DNA of 64,000 nt from Gemmatimonadota bacterium (lineage in GTDB: Bacteria > Gemmatimonadota > Gemmatimonadetes > Gemmatimonadales > GWC2-71-9): assembly GCA_016713435.1 (NCBI GenBank), contig JADJPD010000001.1, positions 434,001 to 498,000 on the forward strand, given 5' to 3'. The translations under genes and the position numbers were made by a program. Below the pieces are notes generated by a model. It saw only the letters and a program-made list of their open reading frames with translations. It made no database searches and was not told the origin of the DNA. The first letter of the stretch is position 1, and each line of letters begins with the position of its first letter. Below are positions 9,743 through 21,363 of the stretch, piece after piece.

Positions 9743-10870
9743 TCACAGGCCGTAGGCCGACTGGGGCAGCGTCAGCACGAAGGTGATGGTGCGGAACTGC
9801 GCATCGGTGGCGGTGCCGAGGACGCGGGTGCCGTCGTTCGAGGCGGCGACGACCCCCGTGAGGCTGGTGCCGGCCGGCAGCGTGAGGCCGGCGGCGGTGA
9901 GGACGTCGGTGAGGTCGCGCAGGCCGCCGGCGGCGGTCCACACCCAGGCGCGCGGAACGCTGAAGAACGCGTTGCCCGCGGTGCCGAAGATGAGCTGGCC
10001 GTCGGCGCTGACCGCGTTGGCGTAGGTCGGGTCGAAGAAGGGGTCGCCGCCCGGGAGGAGGCCCAGGTTCACGAATCCGCCGGCTTCACTCCAGTAGTAC
10101 GCCTCGCCGCCCCAGGTGCCGGCCAGCACGCGGCCGTCGGCGCTGATGGCGAGGACCTCGCCCGGCTGGTCGGCCGGCTTGCCGGTGAGCAGGGTGCCGC
10201 TGCCGTCCGCATCCCAGTAGGCGGGCCAGCGGTCCACCTGGTCGGTCTGGGCAAAGCCTGCCACGCGGCTGCCGTCGTCGGCGATGACCGTGGCGCGGTT
10301 GGAGGGCGCCGACGGCGAGCCGGGGAAGGACGCGCCGAGGCGCTCGAGCGGCGTCATGATCCCCCGGCCCGCCGCGTCCCAGCGGAACGCCTCCGCATCG
10401 CAGCCGTGCCACACTAGGCCCACGACGGACCGGCCGTCGGCGCTCACGTCCCAGGCGCCGCCGAAGTCGGCGTCGCAGCCCTTCTGGTAGGCGCTCGCCA
10501 GGCTGGTCCACTCGCTCCGGTCGGTCCAGAAGCCGGCCTGCACGGGATCATCGTAGAGCGCGGTGACCACGCCGGTGGCGGAGATGCCGGTGGCGAAGTC
10601 GCGGAGGGGGCTCCCCACCTGCGTCTTGTACTCGAGGACGCCGGTGGCGGTGTGGAAGAAGTAGAGATCGCCGGTGCCGGACAGCGGGTCCTGGATGGCG
10701 GCGATGCTGCCGTCGGGCGTGAGGTCGGCGGGCCAGCCGAGCGGGACGAAGCGGATGCCGGCGGTGACGCGGCGCGAGGGACCGGTGGCGTCGTTGTCGT
10801 CGGCACAGCCCCCGGCCACCAGCACGAGCGCGGCGAGGAGGCCGAGGGGCACTCGGCGGGGCAGGAACAC
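9743..10870 (-). CDS. HAF-repeat-like beta-propeller lipoprotein
   Basis: A 375-residue lipoprotein with signal peptide and lipobox VAGGC (Cys22). The body repeats the pattern VSADGRSVVG, IADDGSRVAGFA, ISADGRVLAGTW, VSADGQLIFGTA and ASNDGTRVLGTA at about 45-65-residue spacing. This is the signature of HAF-type extracellular repeats that build a propeller. Each repeat is followed by a W- or Y-containing strand (AFRWDAAG, AYWDADGSG, AYYWSEAGGF, AWVWTAAGG). Such proteins are secreted or surface-anchored and of unknown role. It is first of a two-gene unit with the metalloprotease. Confidence 0.75.
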   Translation of the reverse strand: MFLPRRVPLGLLAALVLVAGGCADDNDATGPSRRVTAGIRFVPLGWPADLTPDGSIAAIQDPLSGTGDLYFFHTATGVLEYKTQVGSPLRDFATGISATGVVTALYDDPVQAGFWTDRSEWTSLASAYQKGCDADFGGAWDVSADGRSVVGLVWHGCDAEAFRWDAAGRGIMTPLERLGASFPGSPSAPSNRATVIADDGSRVAGFAQTDQVDRWPAYWDADGSGTLLTGKPADQPGEVLAISADGRVLAGTWGGEAYYWSEAGGFVNLGLLPGGDPFFDPTYANAVSADGQLIFGTAGNAFFSVPRAWVWTAAGGLRDLTDVLTAAGLTLPAGTSLTGVVAASNDGTRVLGTATDAQFRTITFVLTLPQSAYGL

Positions 10871-10987
10871 GGAACCTCCGTCAGGCGGCCGGCGGGGCCG
10901 GTCGCATGAGGCAAGACGGTATTGTGGGGTGGGGATGCGTTGCGGCGAACCTAGCGCGCGGGTCCCGCCGCTGTCAACCGGCGCCCG

Positions 10988-11956
10988 CTAGGCGCGCGGG
11001 TGCGCCTGCTGGTAGACCTTCTTGAGCCGTTCCACGCTGGTGTGGGTGTAGATCTGCGTGGTGGAGAGGCTGGCGTGGCCCAGGAGTTCCTGCACGGCGC
11101 GGAGGTCGGCGCCGGCGTCGAGCAGGTGGGTGGCGAAGGTGTGGCGGAGCGAGTGGGTCTTGAGCCCGTCCCCGCCCACGGTGTCGAGGGCGCGGTGCAC
11201 CAGGCGCTGCACGGTGCGGGCCGAGAGCCGCTTGCCGCGCTTGCCGAGGAAGACGGCGCTCCGGTCGGCGCTGGGGCGGCGGGCCTCGTCCTCGCGGGCG
11301 TCGAGGTAGTGGCGGAGCGCGCGGCTGGCGCGGCTCCCGAGCGGCACGATGCGCTCCTTCCGGCCCTTGCCGCGCACCTTGACCTGGTCGGAGAGGAGGT
11401 CGAGGTCGCTGGTGTTGAGGCCCACGAGCTCGGAGAGGCGGAGGCCGCTCGAGTAGAAGAGCTCGAGGATGGCCAGGTCGCGGAGGCCGCTCGCGTCGCC
11501 GTCGTTCCCGGCCCGGGCCTCGGCCCCCTGGAAGAGGGCCTCGGTGCGCTCGCGGTCGAGGTAGCCCGGGAGCTTCCGCGCGGCGCGCGGGGTCTTGGCG
11601 GCGCGCACCGGGGAGGTCTCGAGGCCCTGGTGCACCTGCAGGAAGCGGTACATGGCGCGGACCCCGGAGAGCGCCCGCGCCATGGACTTCCGCGCCAGCC
11701 CGCGCCGCTCCATGGCGCCGAGGAAGCCGCGCAGCGCCAGGCGGTCCACCGTGGCGAAGTCCCACGACCCGCCGCTGAACCGGTCCATGAACTCCGCAAA
11801 GTCCGCGAGGTCCCGCGCGTACGCCTTCACGGTGTGGGGCGAGACCTGCCGCTCCTTTGCCAGGTGCTCGAGGAACTGCGCCACCTCGGGGCGCACCGCG
11901 CGGGCGGCGCGCGGCGCCGCCGGCGCGGGCGCGGGCTTCCTCGCGCGCGCGCTCAC
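10988..11956 (-). CDS. xerC: Tyrosine recombinase XerC
   Basis: A 322-residue tyrosine recombinase. The N-terminal SAM-like core-binding domain (VAQFLEHLAKERQVSPHTVKAY, residues 23-115) is followed by the catalytic domain. Its visible residues are Arg in SGLRLSELVGL, Lys in VRGKGRKERIVPL, HSLRHTFATHLL (His-x-x-Arg), LLGHASLSTTQIYTH (His) and the nucleophile Tyr in QIYTH. XerC acts with XerD at dif to resolve chromosome dimers. It is third in topA-trmFO-xerC, an order also known from Firmicutes. The GTG start at 11956 overlaps the trmFO stop as GTGA. Confidence 0.92.
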   Translation of the reverse strand: MSARARKPAPAPAAPRAARAVRPEVAQFLEHLAKERQVSPHTVKAYARDLADFAEFMDRFSGGSWDFATVDRLALRGFLGAMERRGLARKSMARALSGVRAMYRFLQVHQGLETSPVRAAKTPRAARKLPGYLDRERTEALFQGAEARAGNDGDASGLRDLAILELFYSSGLRLSELVGLNTSDLDLLSDQVKVRGKGRKERIVPLGSRASRALRHYLDAREDEARRPSADRSAVFLGKRGKRLSARTVQRLVHRALDTVGGDGLKTHSLRHTFATHLLDAGADLRAVQELLGHASLSTTQIYTHTSVERLKKVYQQAHPRA

Positions 11957-13349
11957 GTGAGGCCGGCGAGCCAGGCGCCGAAGTCGGCGCGGGCGCGCTC
12001 CACGAGGAGTTCCTTCTTCCGGTCCTTGGGCGCCTTCCTCGGCAGCTCCAGGGGCTCCACCAGGCCGAAGTTGGCGTTCATCGGCTGGAAGTGGCGCGGA
12101 TCGGCCTCGCGCAGGTGACGGTAGAGGGCGCCGAGCATGGTGGTGGGCGGTGGCACCGCCGGCTCCATGCCGCGGCGGACGCGCGCCAGGTTGATCCCCG
12201 CCAGCAGCCCCGTGCCGAGCGATTCCGTGTACCCCTCGACGCCCGTCAGCTGGCCGGCGAAGAAGAGCGTCCCGTCGCCCGGCGCGGTGAGGGCGGGGCC
12301 GAGATAGGCGGGGCTGTTGAGGTAGCTGTTCCGGTGGATGGAGCCGAAGCGCAGGAACTCCGCGTTCGCGAGCCCCGGGATCATCCGGAAGACGCGCTGC
12401 TGCTCGGGGATCCGGAGCCGGGTCTGGAAGCCCACGAGGTTCCACATCTGCCCCGCGCGGTCCTCGCGGCGGAGCTGCACCACGGCGTGCGGGTCCCGGC
12501 CGGTGCGCGGGTCGCGGAGGCCCACCGGCTTCATGGGGCCGAAGCGGAGCGTCTCGGGGCCGCGGCGCGCCATCTCCTCGACGGGGAGGCAGCCCTCGAA
12601 GTAGGGCACCTGGTCGAATTCGTGCGCCGTGAACTGGTCCGCCGTCGTGAGCGCCGCGAGGAACGCCTCGTACTCCTCGCGCGTCATGGGGCAGTTGAGG
12701 TAGTCGTCACCGTCGCCCTTGCCGTAGCGGCTCAGGGCGTAGACCACGGATTCATCAACGGACTCCCGGCTCACGATCGGCGCAATCGCGTCGTAGAACG
12801 CCAGCGCCGTCGCCTCGCGCTCCCCGAGCGCCGCCCCCGACGATCCCCTCTCCCCGACGTCCGTACCGGCCGGATATATCCGGCCGCTACGGACGTGCTC
12901 GGCGGACGCCGAGAGGGCGTGGAGAATCGCGTGGGCCAGCGCCTCCGATGTGAGCGGGCCGGTGGCGATGATGCCGGGGGACGGGAGCGCCGTCACCTCG
13001 CCCGTGACGATGCGGATCCTGGGATGCGCGGCGAGCCGCTCGTGCGCCAGCTGCGAGAAGACCTCGCGGTCCACCGCCAGCGCGGCGCCGGCGGGCACCC
13101 GCGCCTCGTCCGCGATGGGCAGCAGGAACGAGCCGAGGCGGCGCAGCTCGTCCTTGAGCAGGCCGTGCGCGTTGCCGAGGTCGGTGGACTTGAAGGAGTT
13201 GCTGCAGACGAGCTCGGCCAGGCGGCCGGTCTGGTGGGCCGGCGTCCGCACCGCCGGGCGCATTTCGTGGAGCTCGACGTCCATCCCCCGCTCGGCGAGG
13301 GCCCACGCGGCTTCCGCGCCCGCGAGGCCCCCGCCGACGACGGTGACGG

Positions 13350-13353
<4 letters not shown>
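11953..13353 (-). CDS. trmFO: TrmFO, folate-dependent tRNA (uracil-54) C5-methyltransferase, with a palindrome-encoded insertion
   Basis: A 466-residue flavoprotein that makes ribothymidine-54 in the tRNA T-loop from methylene-tetrahydrofolate. The N-terminus has the FAD motif VVGGGLAGAEAAW. Conserved family blocks follow: ELVCSNSFKS, ALAVDREVFS, IIATGPLTSE, FYDAIAPIV, YLNCPMTREEY, FFAGQLTGVEGY and FQPMNANFGL. Residues about 151-182, between LHALSAS and LAFYDAIAP, have no counterpart in the Bacillus protein as I recall it, and include a 40-bp palindrome read in frame as VRSGRIYPAGTDV. The GTG start at 13353 overlaps the topA stop. Downstream it overlaps xerC. Confidence 0.92.
12857..12896. 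repeat. 40-bp palindrome inside trmFO
   Basis: Nineteen of twenty base pairs match (one C-C mismatch at 12866/12887). The ends read ACGTCCGTA and TACGGACGT, and the centre is CCGGATATATCCGG. Its length is not a multiple of three, but the surrounding insertion keeps the trmFO frame. The flank CCGCTACGG is shared with the double hairpin at 1342-1436. Confidence 0.9.
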
Positions 13354-15779
<2,426 letters not shown>

Positions 15780-15896
15780 GGCTCTCAGGATACGGGCCCA
15801 GGGTCAACGACGCGACACGTGTTCGGGGACACAAGAAAACGCGCACCCCCAGCCCTCCGCAAGGCGCGTAAGGCTAAGATGCCGTCCCACAACTGC

Positions 15897-16421
15897 TTAC
15901 GAATCCCACCCGGCGCGCTCACGCGCCAGTTGCACTACGTCCTTCGCCACCTGGGCCGCCGACTTGATGTCGGCCTTGATCTCGCTGTGCGCGCGCGCGT
16001 AGAACGGCTCGCGCTCGGCCAGCAGCTGCCGCATCCGCACCGCGGGATCCTGTCCGTCGAGGAGCGGACGCCCGCTGGCGCCGCCGGCGCGCTTGGCGGC
16101 AGTGATGGCCTGGACCTTGAGGTAGATGACGAAGGCCTGCTCGAGCGCCGCATCGAGGTTGCCGGGCCGCGCCGCCCAGCCGCCACCGGGACTCATAATG
16201 GAAGGGGCCCCGGCCAGCGCCGTCTTCATGGCCTCCGCCTCCAGCTGGCGGAATTTCTGCTCCCCGTCCTCGGCGAAGATCTGGGCGATGGGCTTCTGCA
16301 TCCGCCGCACGATCAGGGCATCGATATCCACGAACGGCGCCCCCAGTTCCTGCGCCACCAGCTTGGCCACGGTGGTCTTGCCCGCCCCCGGCAGGCCGAT
16401 CAGCACGATGGAGCGCTTCAT
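15897..16421 (-). CDS. aroK: Shikimate kinase
   Basis: A 174-residue P-loop kinase that phosphorylates shikimate in aromatic amino acid synthesis. The Walker A motif is GLPGAGKTTVAK (residues 8-19). The shikimate-binding region DIDALIVRRMQKPIAQIF follows, then FRQLEAEAMKTAL and a glycine-rich SPGGGWAARP. Its ATG at 16421 overlaps the aroC stop (ATGA), so the two are translationally coupled. Both act in the chorismate pathway. Confidence 0.93.
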   Translation of the reverse strand: MKRSIVLIGLPGAGKTTVAKLVAQELGAPFVDIDALIVRRMQKPIAQIFAEDGEQKFRQLEAEAMKTALAGAPSIMSPGGGWAARPGNLDAALEQAFVIYLKVQAITAAKRAGGASGRPLLDGQDPAVRMRQLLAEREPFYARAHSEIKADIKSAAQVAKDVVQLARERAGWDS

Positions 16422-17662
16422 GCGTCCTCCGCCGCCACGGCGGTGGCGGGATCGAGCGCCGTCCAGCGATCGGCCAGCTGGGTCAGGTACCCGTCGACGT
16501 TGCGGCGGAGTTCGCGGAGCGAGTCACCGCCGAACTTCTCCAGCAGGGCATCCGCCAGCACCCAGGCCGTGAGGGCCTCGGCGATGACGCCCATGGCCGG
16601 CACCGCGGTGACGTCGCTCCGCTCGGCCTGCGCCTTGGCGGGGCCGCCGGTGCGGAGATCAATGGTGGGCAGCGGCGACATCAGCGTGGCGATCGGCTTC
16701 ATGCCGACGCGGATCACCAGCGGCTCCCCGGTGGTGATCCCACCCTCGAGGCCACCGGCGTTGTTGCCCTGGCGCGCATAGCCCCCCTTGGCGGCCGGCG
16801 GCCCGGCCGGCTTCCCCGGCGTGGCGGTGGCCACGATCGGGTCGTGCACCTGGCTGCCGGGGCGGCGCGCCGCCTCGAAGCCCATGCCGATCTCCACCGC
16901 CTTCACCGCCGGGATGGACATCAGGATCCCGGCCAGGCGGCCGTCGAGCTTGCGGTCCCAGTGCACGTGGCTGCCGAGCCCGGCGGGGAGGCCGCGCACC
17001 ACGACCTCGCACTCGCCGCCCAGCGTGTCGCCGTCCTTCTTCGCCCGGTCGATGAGGGCGATGACCTCGGCCTCACGCGCGCGGTCGAGGATGCGGACCT
17101 CCGACTGGTCGGCCACGGCGTTGAGGGGACCGTCGGGCAGCGGCGTGGGGCCGAGCAGGATGCCGCCGAGCGACACCACGTGGCTTCCCACGTCCACCCC
17201 GAACTCCGCGAGGAGCCGGCGCGCCAGCCCGCCCGCGGCCACGCGCGCGGCGGTCTCGCGCGCGCTGGCGCGCTCCAGGATGTCGCGGGCGTCGCGGCGG
17301 TCGTACTTCATGACGCCCACGAGGTCGGCGTGGCCGGGCCGCGGGCGGTTGAGGCGGCGCCGGCGCTCCTCGCCCGGCGTCCCCTCGGCGCTCATGATCT
17401 CTTCCCAGTTGACCCAGTCGCGGTTGTGGATCGCCATCGCGATGGGGGAGCCGAGGGTCTCGCCGGCGCGGACGCCGCTGAGCCACTCGATGCGGTCCTT
17501 CTCGATCTTCATCCGCGCCCCGCGCCCGTAGCCGCTCATCCGCCGGGCCAGGTCGTGGTCCACCTGCTCCGCCGTGACGGGCAGGCCGGCCGGCAGGCCC
17601 TCGACGATGCAGACGAGGGCCTTGCCATGGGATTCACCGGCAGTCAGGAAGCGCAGGGGCAT
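16418..17662 (-). CDS. aroC: Chorismate synthase
   Basis: A 414-residue FMN-dependent enzyme that converts EPSP to chorismate. Recognised blocks are FLTAGESHGKALVCIVEGLP at the N-terminus, MSGYGRGARMKIEKDRIEWLSGVRAG, RPRPGHADLVGVMKY, ASARETAARVAAGG, and near the end GNNAGGLEGGITTGEPLVIR. The start is ATG 17662. A GC-rich palindrome (17671-17692) ends only 8 bases upstream, leaving AGAAAAAG instead of a clear Shine-Dalgarno. Hairpin formation would crowd the start codon, so leader-level control is possible. Upstream partner of aroK. Confidence 0.95.
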   Translation of the reverse strand: MPLRFLTAGESHGKALVCIVEGLPAGLPVTAEQVDHDLARRMSGYGRGARMKIEKDRIEWLSGVRAGETLGSPIAMAIHNRDWVNWEEIMSAEGTPGEERRRRLNRPRPGHADLVGVMKYDRRDARDILERASARETAARVAAGGLARRLLAEFGVDVGSHVVSLGGILLGPTPLPDGPLNAVADQSEVRILDRAREAEVIALIDRAKKDGDTLGGECEVVVRGLPAGLGSHVHWDRKLDGRLAGILMSIPAVKAVEIGMGFEAARRPGSQVHDPIVATATPGKPAGPPAAKGGYARQGNNAGGLEGGITTGEPLVIRVGMKPIATLMSPLPTIDLRTGGPAKAQAERSDVTAVPAMGVIAEALTAWVLADALLEKFGGDSLRELRRNVDGYLTQLADRWTALDPATAVAAEDA

Positions 17663-17670
17663 CTTTTTCT

Positions 17671-17692
17671 GGCGCGGCCCAAGGGCCGCGCC
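17671..17692. repeat. GC-rich palindrome in the aroC leader (copy 1 of 2)
   Basis: GGCGCGGCCC, two bases (AA), then GGGCCGCGCC: a perfect 10-bp stem. It is preceded by TCT and followed by CTCTAC on the plus strand. The same stem with the same TCT start and a CTAC end recurs at 63794-63815 beside pilC. Confidence 0.85.
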
Positions 17693-17836
17693 CTCTACAC
17701 AGAGCGGAGACTTGGAGAGCTCGAGGATGATCCTCGGCCCCCGGGGCACGCCGGGATGGTACCCTCGCGACACCCGGTTTCGAAAGCGCGACCCGTGGGC
17801 CGCGCCCAGCGGACTGCGCCACCTCCAGAAGCGACG

Positions 17837-17860
17837 GAGCCCGGCTCGAAGGCCGGGCTC
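17837..17860 (-). terminator. Hairpin after pilQ, probable terminator
   Basis: GAGCCCGGC and GCCGGGCTC pair perfectly around a 6-base loop, about 26 bases beyond the pilQ stop. The downstream sequence has only scattered T residues. Confidence 0.45.
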
Positions 17861-17885
17861 GCGTTGCTGGGTCCGGCTGGGGGGC

Positions 17886-19646
17886 TTACTCGCCCCCGGC
17901 GTCGATGATGCGCGGCGTGATCAGGATGATGAGGTCGCGCCGGTGTTCCTGGGTGTTGCTGTACCCGAAGAGGCCGCCGACGAGCGGGAGCTGCGAGAGC
18001 AGCGGCACGCCCGACCGGGTCTTGGTGACCTCGGTGACGGTGAGGCCGCCGATCACCGCGGTCTCGCCATCGGCCACGAGCAGCTGGTTCTTGGCGTTCT
18101 GCTTCCGGATGGTGAAGCCGAGGTCCACCGCCGAGAGCAGCCGGATGTCCGAGCGCTCGGCATCGATGCGCATCAGGATCTGCCGGTTGTTGGTCACGTG
18201 CGGGGTGACCTTGAGCTGGATGCCGGTCTCCTTGAACTGCACGCTGGCCTGCGCCTGGCTGCCGCCGCCGCCGCCGCCCTGGGAGCCGAAGTCCACGATA
18301 CGGACCGGGACGTCTTCACCGACGCGGATCAGCGCCTCGCGGTTGTCCACGGTGGTGATGCTCGGCTCGGCCTGCACGTCGGCGAGTTCGATGCCCTGGA
18401 GCGCGTCCACGAAGCTGGTGAAGCGGAACCCGCCGATGGACGTGGCCCAGATCAGGGACAGGGCCGGCGCCTGGATGAGCGCCTCGGCGTTGGCCACCGC
18501 GGCCACGCCGTCGCCGGCGATGTTGAAGTCGCTGTCGAGCGGGTCGCCGGTGGCGGGGTCCACCCGGTGCACGAAGCGGTTGAAGAACGGCCCGTCATCC
18601 GCGCCGAGGTCGTACTTGATGCCGAGGGCCTCGGTGTTGGTGCGGTCGACGAAGATCAGCTTGGCCTGGATCGAGATCTGCGGCGTGCGGACGTCGAGGT
18701 TGCGGACGAAGTCCTGCACCTCGCCGATGCGGCTGCGGGTCTCGGTGATGATGAGCGAGTTGGTGGTGGTGTCGGACACCACGTTGCCGCGCTTGGTGAG
18801 GATCGACTTGACGCTCGGGGCCAGCTGGCCCGCGGAGGCGTAGTTGATCGGGACCATGCGGGTGGTGAGCGGCTCGAGCGAGTCGAGCGCCGCCAGGGCG
18901 ATGGGCGAGTCGACGCGGATGATGCCGCCCGGGAGCTCGATGGCCTGCAGCCCCTGGGAGGCGAGCACCGCGGCGAAGGCCTCGGTCCACGGCTGGTTCT
19001 TGATCTCGGCGGTGACCTCGCCCTTGACGTCCTTGCCGAGCACGATGGTGCGGCCCGAGAAGGAGGCGAAGCCGGCGATGACGTCACCGATGCTGGCGTG
19101 GTCCCAGGTCACCGTGATGCGCGGGGCCTGGACCGGCGCGGCGGCCGCGGCGGGCTGCGGCGCCGGCACCATCACCTCGGGCCGGTCGGCCGGGGCGCTG
19201 GCGGGCGCGGTGAGCTCGCGCGGGCTGGTGTTGGACCAGGCCAGGAAGGTCCGGTCGGTGCCGAAGCGGACCCGGACGGCGCCGTTGGCCTGCTCCACCG
19301 TGTAGTCCCGCGGGCCGTCGAGCGTGATCGCGATGCGGACCACGTCGGGGCGGAACTGGGAGTAGCGGACGTCGCGGATGCCGGCCCGGGTGACGCCGTC
19401 GTAGGCGGCCCCGGTCCTCCGGAGCGTGGCGCCGGTGATGTCGATGACCACCCGGTCGGGCTCGCGGAGGACGAAGTCGCGGACCTCCACGGTCCCGTCC
19501 ACGGCGACCACCAGCTCGGCGAAGCCGGGCGTGGAGATCACGCTGACCGTGGTGACCTCGCCGGGGCCGGCGGGCTTGTCGGCGGCGGCGAGCGGCGCCG
19601 CGAGCAGGGCCGCGAGGGCCAGGGCGGTGCGGAGCATGCGCGTCAT
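17886..19646 (-). CDS. pilQ: Type IV pilus secretin PilQ
   Basis: A 586-residue outer-membrane secretin through which the pilus passes. A signal peptide (LRTALALAALLAAPLAAA) is followed by an AMIN domain (about 35-130: AELVVAVDGTVEVRDFVLRE) that would bind peptidoglycan. Next come an STN/N0 domain (ITVTWDHASIGDVIAGFASF), an N1 domain and the secretin core. The core ends with VPLLSQLPLVGGLFGY and LIILITPRII. A Gly-rich loop GGGGGS lies near the gate. Last gene of pilMNOPQ; its start overlaps the pilP stop. Only one AMIN domain is visible, making it shorter than pseudomonad PilQ. Confidence 0.93.
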   Translation of the reverse strand: MTRMLRTALALAALLAAPLAAADKPAGPGEVTTVSVISTPGFAELVVAVDGTVEVRDFVLREPDRVVIDITGATLRRTGAAYDGVTRAGIRDVRYSQFRPDVVRIAITLDGPRDYTVEQANGAVRVRFGTDRTFLAWSNTSPRELTAPASAPADRPEVMVPAPQPAAAAAPVQAPRITVTWDHASIGDVIAGFASFSGRTIVLGKDVKGEVTAEIKNQPWTEAFAAVLASQGLQAIELPGGIIRVDSPIALAALDSLEPLTTRMVPINYASAGQLAPSVKSILTKRGNVVSDTTTNSLIITETRSRIGEVQDFVRNLDVRTPQISIQAKLIFVDRTNTEALGIKYDLGADDGPFFNRFVHRVDPATGDPLDSDFNIAGDGVAAVANAEALIQAPALSLIWATSIGGFRFTSFVDALQGIELADVQAEPSITTVDNREALIRVGEDVPVRIVDFGSQGGGGGGSQAQASVQFKETGIQLKVTPHVTNNRQILMRIDAERSDIRLLSAVDLGFTIRKQNAKNQLLVADGETAVIGGLTVTEVTKTRSGVPLLSQLPLVGGLFGYSNTQEHRRDLIILITPRIIDAGGE

Positions 19647-20741
19647 GGGGTCTGATCCTCCCTCTTCCGGAGCGACAGGGTCTCCTGGCGCTCGAATCCG
19701 ATGTCCTCGACCGTAAAGACCACGTCCGTCTGCCGGATCTGCGCCACCTTGAGGCGGCCCAGCCGCTCGCCCACCCGGAGGGTGTAGCGCTTCTGGTTCG
19801 ACTTGTCGCGCAGCACCGCGATGCTGTTGGCGGCGCGGCGGGCGTCGAGGTAGACCCCGACCAGGAGCAGGTCGTTGAACTCCGGGCCCACCTTGTCCTG
19901 CGTGATCAGCGAGACGAAGGGATCGCGCGCGCCACCCGCGTAGGTGAACGACTCGCGCACCACTTCGGTCTCCTTGGCCAGGCGGATGGAGTCCGCGCGG
20001 ATGCTGTCACTGCGCACCCTGGCCAGGCTGTCCCGCGTCCGGCGCTCGGCCAGCTGCCGGAGCGAATCCTGCCGGGCGCGCTCGCGCACCTGGCGGATCG
20101 AGTCGGCACGCATCACCTGCAGCTGCTGCGGGGTGAGCGCGGGCTTGGCCGGCGTCGCCGGGGCGGGAGCCGGGGCCGCCGCCACCTTCTTGGTGGTGTC
20201 GGGCTTCGCCGCCGTCGCGGGCGCCGCCGGGGCGGGCTTCGCGGCCGTGGCAGGCGCCGGGGTGGCCGGGGCCGGCTTGGCCGCTTCAACCGGGGTGCCG
20301 GGTGCCGGCTTGGCCGCCGTGCTGGGCGCGGGCTTGGTAGAGTCGGGCTTGGCGGCGGTGGCCCCGGCTGGCGCCGGCTTGGCGGCGGTGGCCGCGGCCG
20401 GCTTGGCTTGGCGCCGCGGTGGCCGCCGGCGCGGGCTTCGGTGCCGGGGCCGTGCCGCAGGCCTGCGTCACCTCGGGCGGCACGGTGCCGGCGGCGAGCT
20501 TCTGGAGCGCCGCGCGGCCGGCCGCGCTGCGGCCGAGCACCTTGGTCACCGAGTCGCTGCAGACGGTGTACTTGGCCCGCATGGTGGAGTCCTGCACGGC
20601 CGCCTGACGGATCGAGTCGCGCCGCGCGCGCATCGCCGCCATGTCCACGGCCGGGGCTTCCTCTTCTTCCTTCCCGCCGCAGGCCAGCGCCCCGAGGGCG
20701 AGCCCCACGAGCAGGGTGCGGAGGAGCGTATCACGTGCCAC
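19643..20741 (-). CDS. pilP: PilP-like pilus lipoprotein, apparent frameshift in its Ala/Pro linker
   Basis: The N-terminal part (ATG 20741) has a signal peptide with lipobox GALACGG and a short helical region. The C-terminal part (about 110 residues, from SFTYAGGARDPFVSLI through LLLVGVYLD and YTLRVGERLGRLKVAQI) is the PilP fold that contacts PilQ. Between them lies a low-complexity linker of repeated AAKPAPA. The two halves are in different frames: a one-base shift is needed at about 20400-20412, where GCTTG occurs twice in tandem. With the shift corrected the protein is about 365 residues, long for PilP because of the linker. It may be sequencing error or slippage. It overlaps pilO and pilQ. 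Confidence 0.8.
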
Positions 20742-21360
20742 GAGTGGAGTCCTCCGGCGTCGAGGTCTTCACGAACGTGCGGATCTGGAACCGGGCCTCG
20801 AGCAGCGCGCCCGAGCTGTCGCCGAGCGCCTTGGCGTTCTGCACCTGGACGGCGCCGAGCGTCAGGTCCACCGGGACGATGATCCGCCGGAGGCTGGCCA
20901 CGTCGGAGAGGAACTCGCCGAGCTGGTCGTAGCGGCCCACCACCGAGTACTGGTACTTGTAGGTCTCGAACGGCACCGGCCCCGGTTCGGGCGGCAGCGG
21001 CTGGAAGTTGGCCACCATCACCCCGCGGATCTTGGCGCGGGTGGAGATCTCGTCCATCAGGTTGGCCACTTCGTTGCGGTCCGGCACCAGGGTGCGCAGC
21101 AGCTCGAGGCTGCCGCGGTACCCCTCGAGGCGGCGGCGCAGGTCCTCCACGCTGCCGGTGGCCAGCAGCCGCTTGGCGCTGTCCGTCATGGCCATCAGCG
21201 AGTCGATGGACTTCTGCCGGGCCACGATGCTGTCCTGGGTCTGCTGCACCCCGCGGAGCCCCACCGTGTCGAGGCCCGTGCCGGAGTACCCGACATAGCC
21301 GATGGTGGCGGCAATGAGGATGAGGAGGATCGGGACCTGCTTGTCAGCACCGAGTGCCAT
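20731..21360 (-). CDS. pilO: Type IV pilus assembly protein PilO
   Basis: A 209-residue bitopic protein. One transmembrane segment (VPILLILIAATIGYVGYSG, residues 9-27) precedes a periplasmic coiled-coil (QTQDSIVARQKSIDSLMA, LRRRLEGYRGSLELLRTLVP). The C-terminal ferredoxin-like domain reads VMVANFQPLPPEPG, YQYSVVGRYDQLGEFLSDVASLRRI. This is the standard PilO layout. PilO pairs with PilN to form the inner-membrane alignment complex. It starts 4 bases after the pilN stop and overlaps pilP by 11 bases. Confidence 0.9.
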   Translation of the reverse strand: MALGADKQVPILLILIAATIGYVGYSGTGLDTVGLRGVQQTQDSIVARQKSIDSLMAMTDSAKRLLATGSVEDLRRRLEGYRGSLELLRTLVPDRNEVANLMDEISTRAKIRGVMVANFQPLPPEPGPVPFETYKYQYSVVGRYDQLGEFLSDVASLRRIIVPVDLTLGAVQVQNAKALGDSSGALLEARFQIRTFVKTSTPEDSTRGT

Positions 21361-21363
21361 ACG

